Shown: positions 33,042 to 36,783 of the stretch, piece by piece
How the letters are laid out: the number at the start of each line of letters is the position of its first letter
How positions within the stretch are numbered: the stretch's first letter is position 1
Assembly: GCA_034432595.1 (NCBI GenBank)
Contig: DAOUBT010000047.1
Location: 1-36,783 of the forward strand
DNA from: DAOTZR01 sp034432595
GTDB lineage: Bacteria; Chloroflexota; Anaerolineae; B4-G1; SLSP01
Direction: 5' to 3'
Length of the DNA: 36,783 nucleotides
Made by a program: the position numbers and the translations under genes
Notes under the pieces: generated by a model
Seen by the model: the letters and a program-made list of their open reading frames with translations, nothing else
What the model was told of the DNA's origin: nothing
The model's database searches: none

Positions 33042-33823
33042 GCTTTCACCTCCTCCCAGCAGGTCAACATCGCCTGCGCCAATGCAGGGGTGGCCGCGAT
33101 GAGGGGGGCTACCGTCTGCAACGTCCAGGCCTGCCCCTCAACGTCCGCAATCCACCCGCCCGCCTCCTGCACGATGAGCACTGCCGCAGCCTGATCCCAC
33201 AGTTGAAGCGAAAGCGCGTAATACCCATCCACGCGCCCCGCTGCGACGTAACACATCCCCAACGCTGCCGAACCGAACGCCCGTAGAGAGCGCACGCGCG
33301 GCAAAAGTCGCCCCATGCGCTGCCAGACCTGATAGCGCAGAGCATTATCGCGCGGCCACTCCACCGCCACCAGTGCCGCTTCCAGGTCCGTTACGCCGGA
33401 GGTGTGCAGGCGCGTGCCGTTCAGGGTTGCGCCGTGTCCCCGCGCCGCGGCGAACAGCTCGTCACGCAGGCCATCGTAGACCACGCCCACCACCGGCACG
33501 CCGCGTTGCAAAGCCGCCAGGGAGATGCCAAACAGCGGCAGCCCGCGGCTGAAATTCGTCGTCCCGTCAAGCGGGTCCACGCACCAGACCACTTCAGCCT
33601 CAAGATGCTCCGGCGCGCTCTCCTCACTCACAATGCCATGGTTTGGAAAGGCAGCGTGCAGCGCATCCACAATCAGCCTGTTCAACTGCTCGTCCGTCTC
33701 CGTGACCGGGTTGCGGTAGCCTTTGAGCGTGAAGGCGTGAGGCCCGCCCGCTTTTTCCCGCACGTTCATCCAGGCTTCCTTCACGATAGCTTGCGCCATG
33801 GCAAGCCAGGTTGTGTACTCCAT
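33038..33823 (-). CDS. Inositol monophosphatase family protein
   Basis: ATG 33823 follows AAGGAG at eight bases; 261 residues. Metal-site motifs are all present: TETDEQLNRLIVDAL, GIVSEES, WCVDPLDGTTNFSRGLPLF and the late LWDQAAAVLIVQEAGG. The family removes phosphate from inositol phosphates, PAP/PAPS, NADP or fructose-1,6-bisphosphate, using magnesium. The substrate cannot be assigned. It begins 4 bases after the murJ stop and ends inside the next start codon, so it is in the murJ operon. Confidence 0.94.
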   Translation of the reverse strand: MEYTTWLAMAQAIVKEAWMNVREKAGGPHAFTLKGYRNPVTETDEQLNRLIVDALHAAFPNHGIVSEESAPEHLEAEVVWCVDPLDGTTNFSRGLPLFGISLAALQRGVPVVGVVYDGLRDELFAAARGHGATLNGTRLHTSGVTDLEAALVAVEWPRDNALRYQVWQRMGRLLPRVRSLRAFGSAALGMCYVAAGRVDGYYALSLQLWDQAAAVLIVQEAGGWIADVEGQAWTLQTVAPLIAATPALAQAMLTCWEEVKA

Positions 33824-33827
33824 GGGC

Positions 33828-35384
33828 TTACTCCTTCTCCTCAAGTTGGCGCGAAGGGCGCCAGATACTGCTCAGCAACAACATCAAGTCAGCCTGATGC
33901 CAGCAACGCAACAGGGCGAGATAGACCAGCACACCAGCGCCCCCGGCCAGGAGCAGCAGCATCAGCCAGCCGCTCCACACCGGCGCGAGCCGCTCCTCCA
34001 ACAAGGCGCGCAAGCCCCAGGCCACGCCCCCGCCGGCCAGACTGGCCGCGATCAGTTGGGCGGCGCTGCTCCACCCTGCCCCGCGCAGCGAGCCGTAACG
34101 CCGCAGATATCCCCCAAGCATCAGCGTGACCTTTATCCCCAATTGCAACCCAAACACCGCGGTGAGCACCAGCAGGCGCGGCCCCCAGAGCGCCACGCTG
34201 AGCAGGGCCAACGCGATGTAGCCCACCACGCCTGCCGTGTTGGCAAGGGCCGGATACAGGGTGTTGCGATGCGCGTAAAAGGCCATGTTGAGCGGCTGAT
34301 CGAAAGCCGCGGCTAAAAGCCAGAACCACAACAGCCGCAACACCTGCGCCGTATGCAGCGTGTCATCCAACGTAAAAGCGCCGTGCTGATAAAGAACCCC
34401 TACCAGCGGCTCGGCCAGGACCAGACCCAGCGTGAGGCAGGGCAGCACAAGCAGCAGATTCAGCCGTATGGCCTGCACGGTGAGCACGCGCACCTCCTCT
34501 TCCCGCTGCGCCAGCGCCGCCTGCGTGAGCAAGGGCAGCACGGCGATGCCCACGGCCAACACCGCCACGCTAAAAGGCACCTGCATCACAAACGTGGCGT
34601 ACTTGCTCCAGGCAATGCCGGAAGGCCCGGTACGGGAGATGAGGTTCAGGCGCAAGCCAACCGTCAACTGATCCAGGGCGGTGGCGGCCAGCAAGGGCAG
34701 GCTGAGCAGCACCATCTGCCGTAAGGCGGGGAAACTTTCCCGCCAGGCGCGCAAAAGGGGCGGCGTCGCGCGCAGGGCCGTTCCAAGCCACACCACAGCG
34801 GCCAGGCTGCCCACCGTAGCGCTCAGGCCCAGAACGCGCCCATCCCATCCCGCGCGCACCCCCAGCAGCAAGACGGCAATCATCACCAGATTGAACAGGG
34901 CGGGGGCCAGGGCCGGCGCGAGCATGCGCTGACGGGCATACAACGCCGCGCTGAGCAGCACCAGCATCCCCAGCCCCCAGGCCAGGGGGGCCATGAGCCG
35001 CATCAGGTCCGGGTTGAAGGCGGCCTGCAAGCCGCCGCCGACCAGCGTGAAGAAGAAACGCGGCGCCAGGGCAAAGGCCAGCGCCACCGTCCCGAAGACC
35101 AGAGTATAAAGCACCATCAGGATACCCAGCAGGCGACGCCACGCGGTTTCGTGTAAAGCAGCCTGTTGTGTGAAGGTGGGGATGAGCACCGGCGCCTGCA
35201 ATCCCCCGACCAGCCAATCGGACATGAGGGTATGTAAATCAAAAATCGCGTCGAAAGCGCTCACCCAGGCTCCAGCGCCAAAAAAGTGCGATTTGAGCAC
35301 CTCGCGCGCCAGGCCCAGGATGCGGCTGACCAACCCGGCACCGGAAAGCAGGGCCGAGTCGCGACTCAGGTGATGGCGGCTCAT
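33828..35384 (-). CDS. murJ: Lipid II flippase MurJ (MviN family)
   Basis: I place the start at ATG 35384 (MSRHHLSRDSALLSGAG), which agrees with the promoter just upstream; the frame from 35453 would begin before the predicted transcript. 518 residues with about 13-14 membrane helices. Family motifs are present near the N-terminus: SRILGLAREVLKSHFFGAG, FDAIFDLHTLM and LVGGLQAPVLIPTFTQ. A later PLNMAFYAHRNTLYPAL is also typical. MurJ flips peptidoglycan precursor lipid II across the membrane. Finding murJ in a Chloroflexota-like genome is not decisive about its wall. It heads an operon with IMPase, CAP and YitT genes. Confidence 0.92.
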   Translation of the reverse strand: MSRHHLSRDSALLSGAGLVSRILGLAREVLKSHFFGAGAWVSAFDAIFDLHTLMSDWLVGGLQAPVLIPTFTQQAALHETAWRRLLGILMVLYTLVFGTVALAFALAPRFFFTLVGGGLQAAFNPDLMRLMAPLAWGLGMLVLLSAALYARQRMLAPALAPALFNLVMIAVLLLGVRAGWDGRVLGLSATVGSLAAVVWLGTALRATPPLLRAWRESFPALRQMVLLSLPLLAATALDQLTVGLRLNLISRTGPSGIAWSKYATFVMQVPFSVAVLAVGIAVLPLLTQAALAQREEEVRVLTVQAIRLNLLLVLPCLTLGLVLAEPLVGVLYQHGAFTLDDTLHTAQVLRLLWFWLLAAAFDQPLNMAFYAHRNTLYPALANTAGVVGYIALALLSVALWGPRLLVLTAVFGLQLGIKVTLMLGGYLRRYGSLRGAGWSSAAQLIAASLAGGGVAWGLRALLEERLAPVWSGWLMLLLLAGGAGVLVYLALLRCWHQADLMLLLSSIWRPSRQLEEKE

Positions 35385-35401
35385 TTCACTCACGGAGAGG
35401 C

Positions 35402-35429
35402 ATTCTACCTGCTTTTGACATCCTGACAA
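35402..35429 (-). promoter_or_regulatory. Promoter of the murJ-IMPase-CAP-yitT operon
   Basis: On the minus strand TTGTCA (35424-35429) and TAGAAT (35402-35407) are 16 bp apart. The start near 35395 gives an ~11-base leader before ATG 35384, with only a weak GTGAG as binding site. Confidence 0.6.
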
Positions 35430-35610
35430 CCTTTGAGCAACGTCACGGCTCATCCGTTGTTTGCGCGCCCATGGCGGATGAAAAGGTTAGCTTTCGTCGC
35501 GCTCTGGACTCGCGCCGCACATCAGACCTGCCAACCCTGCATAGCTCCAGACGGAAACTGAAAACGCGCCAAACCGTTTCGCCACGGCCCTGTTGGCGCC
35601 GCGCCGGGGC

Positions 35611-35648
35611 ACAAAAAAAGCGGCCCCGGATACACCAGGGCCGCTTTT
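35611..35648 (-). terminator. Rho-independent terminator of the Ig-repeat gene
   Basis: On the minus strand AAAAGCGGCCC (complement of 35638-35648) pairs with GGGCCGCTTTT (35616-35626) and runs on into TTTTTTTGT. It lies 10 bases after the stop of the Ig-repeat gene and is a textbook terminator. Confidence 0.92.
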
Positions 35649-35657
35649 GTTGGAGTC

Positions 35658-36783
35658 CTATCGCGCGCGCAAGGCGCCCGCCTGCGCTGCCCCGCGCAAG
35701 GTCAGGGGCAGGTACACCACGGCGCGCACGTCAACCGTAGCTGTAGCCGTAATCGCATCCACAGCAGCCGTGACCGTGTCCCGACATGGTCGCAGCGGTG
35801 CGGTATAGAGGCCCTGCGCATTGATGCTGCCGCAGGTAGCTGACCACTGCACCCCGACATCCGGCAGGCGATTGCCATAGCGATCAACAACTTCCGCGCT
35901 AAAGGCGAAGCTATCGCGCGTGCGCAGCGTTACCTGAGCGGGCGTGACCGTCACGCGCGTCGGCGCACCCGGCAGAACCGTAACCGGCACCGTGACATTC
36001 ACATTACCCGCCGTGGCCGTGATCCAGCCAGAGACTGGATAGGTGGGCGCGGTAAAGCGCCCTTGTCCATCTATCACGCCGATGCTTGCCACCCACGTTA
36101 CCGGGTCCGCTGTGGGATTATTGTAACTATCGAAAGGCTGCGCCTGTAGCGTGGCGGTCGTGCCAACGGTGACGGTAAGGGATGAAGGCACAACCGCCAC
36201 CCGCACCGTTGCTCCCGGGGTCACCGTCACCGCCGCCTGCGCGGAGAGGCTCCCGGCCTGCGCATACACAGACCCCGTGGCCGGTATCGTCTTTGCCGTG
36301 AACAGACCCGCCTGTGTGATCGTGCCGATGCTCGCATCGGCGGACCAGCTCAGCGTACCGGGCAAGTCAACCCCATTCCCATACTCATCCTCGGCGTGGG
36401 CGGTGAAAGTCTGCTGCGTCCCAACCGGCAAGGTCAGGCTTGCCGGGCTGATGACCAGCCGCGTCGCTTCTCCGGACCCGATCCTGACCGGCACACGCGT
36501 CACAAACGAGGCGTAAGTCGCGGTAAGCCATCCCGTCCCCGGATGCAGCGGCGCCGTGAAATGCCCGCTCGCATCCACCTCACCGATATCGCTGCTCCAC
36601 GTCTCGACGCTTACGGGCCAGGCGTTGCCATAGGTGTCTTGCAAGACTGCGCTTAAGGTCGTGCTCTCTCCCACCACCAGCACCAGGGGATTGGGCGTCA
36701 CGGTCAGCGTGACCGGCGCCGCGGGGACGATGGTCACGGGCAGCGTGGTGCTCAAGGTACCCAGGCGCGCCGTCAACGTCACC
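35658..36783 (-). CDS. C-terminal part of a repetitive Ig-like (Big/invasin-type) surface protein
   Basis: The frame is open through the right edge, so the start lies outside; at least 375 residues are visible. Four Ig-like repeats of ~82-88 residues lie at about 24-108, 109-193, 194-275 and 276-355. Each has the pattern (V/T)-x-V-x-P-x-x-(L/V)-T-(L/V), then (D/Y)xYGN, W, IGxIDxxGxFTAP and a ...TVTP linker. The first visible repeat is preceded by the end of another. After the last repeat the protein ends with AVVYLPLTLR and a short Ala/Arg tail. Ig repeats of this sort act as stalks of cell-surface or secreted proteins; the functional head would be N-terminal and is not seen. VYLPL-type endings recur in secreted Chloroflexota proteins in my experience, possibly a sorting signal. 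Expression ends at the terminator directly after the stop. Confidence 0.85.
   Translation of the reverse strand, partial: VTLTARLGTLSTTLPVTIVPAAPVTLTVTPNPLVLVVGESTTLSAVLQDTYGNAWPVSVETWSSDIGEVDASGHFTAPLHPGTGWLTATYASFVTRVPVRIGSGEATRLVISPASLTLPVGTQQTFTAHAEDEYGNGVDLPGTLSWSADASIGTITQAGLFTAKTIPATGSVYAQAGSLSAQAAVTVTPGATVRVAVVPSSLTVTVGTTATLQAQPFDSYNNPTADPVTWVASIGVIDGQGRFTAPTYPVSGWITATAGNVNVTVPVTVLPGAPTRVTVTPAQVTLRTRDSFAFSAEVVDRYGNRLPDVGVQWSATCGSINAQGLYTAPLRPCRDTVTAAVDAITATATVDVRAVVYLPLTLRGAAQAGALRAR

Overview
The window reads as a metagenomic-type contig of a GC-rich bacterium, most likely Chloroflexota (Anaerolineae-like). This placement is inferred from high GC, a very large Ser/Thr kinase-TPR-GAF-histidine kinase, a KaiC-like ATPase, a moeA pair and a surface protein ending in a VYLPL-type tail; no marker-gene search was possible. 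Both ends cut through genes. The first ~1.4 kb is strikingly AT-rich and carries two unrecognised genes unlike anything downstream. A cluster of back-to-back palindromes at about 1421-1594 marks the change in composition, so this left end is either foreign DNA or an assembly join.

Layout. 1-1535 (+): AT-rich partial gene and a Cys-rich secreted protein. 1665-2603 (-): membrane-anchored GAF protein interrupted by an in-frame TAG. 2736-7236 (+): homocysteine methyltransferase/methylene-THF reductase fusion, then rpsF-ssb-rpsR and a SurA-like chaperone, closed by a strong bidirectional terminator. 7395-10460 (-): TauE-like permease and a Rel/SpoT (p)ppGpp enzyme. 10604-22286 (-): a signalling island with a 2019-residue Ser/Thr kinase-ATPase-TPR-GAF-histidine kinase, a hybrid histidine kinase split by a frameshift in an 8-G run, a double-domain KaiC-like ATPase, and a twin-FHA protein. 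22504-25448 (-): PfkB sugar kinase and a GH5 glycosidase. 25449-25860: a divergent control region built around a 44-bp tandem repeat. 25861-31047 (+): two moeA paralogues (the second fused to a periplasmic-binding-like domain), an orphan CoxM-type FAD subunit and a YqhQ/DUF1385 membrane protein. 31104-35384 (-): murJ-IMPase-CAP-YitT operon. 35658-36783 (-): C-terminal part of an Ig-repeat surface protein.

How the genes fit together. The ribosomal block is housekeeping. The kinase/KaiC/FHA cluster is a plausible phospho-signalling unit: one protein could place phosphate on Ser/Thr and start a His relay, twin FHA domains could read pThr, and KaiC plus hybrid kinase sit in one transcription unit. 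The moeA/CoxM block points to molybdenum-enzyme maturation, although no catalytic CoxL or XdhB subunit is present.

The observations most worth checking are: a Rel enzyme that keeps its hydrolase residues but carries the acidic ExDD synthetase motif; the 44-bp hairpin repeat whose truncated last copy supplies the -35 box of the moeA promoter; a perfect 15-bp inverted repeat abutting the -10 of yqhQ; the KaiC-like protein keeping two of three KaiC phospho-positions; and the two gene breaks (amber codon, 8-G run).
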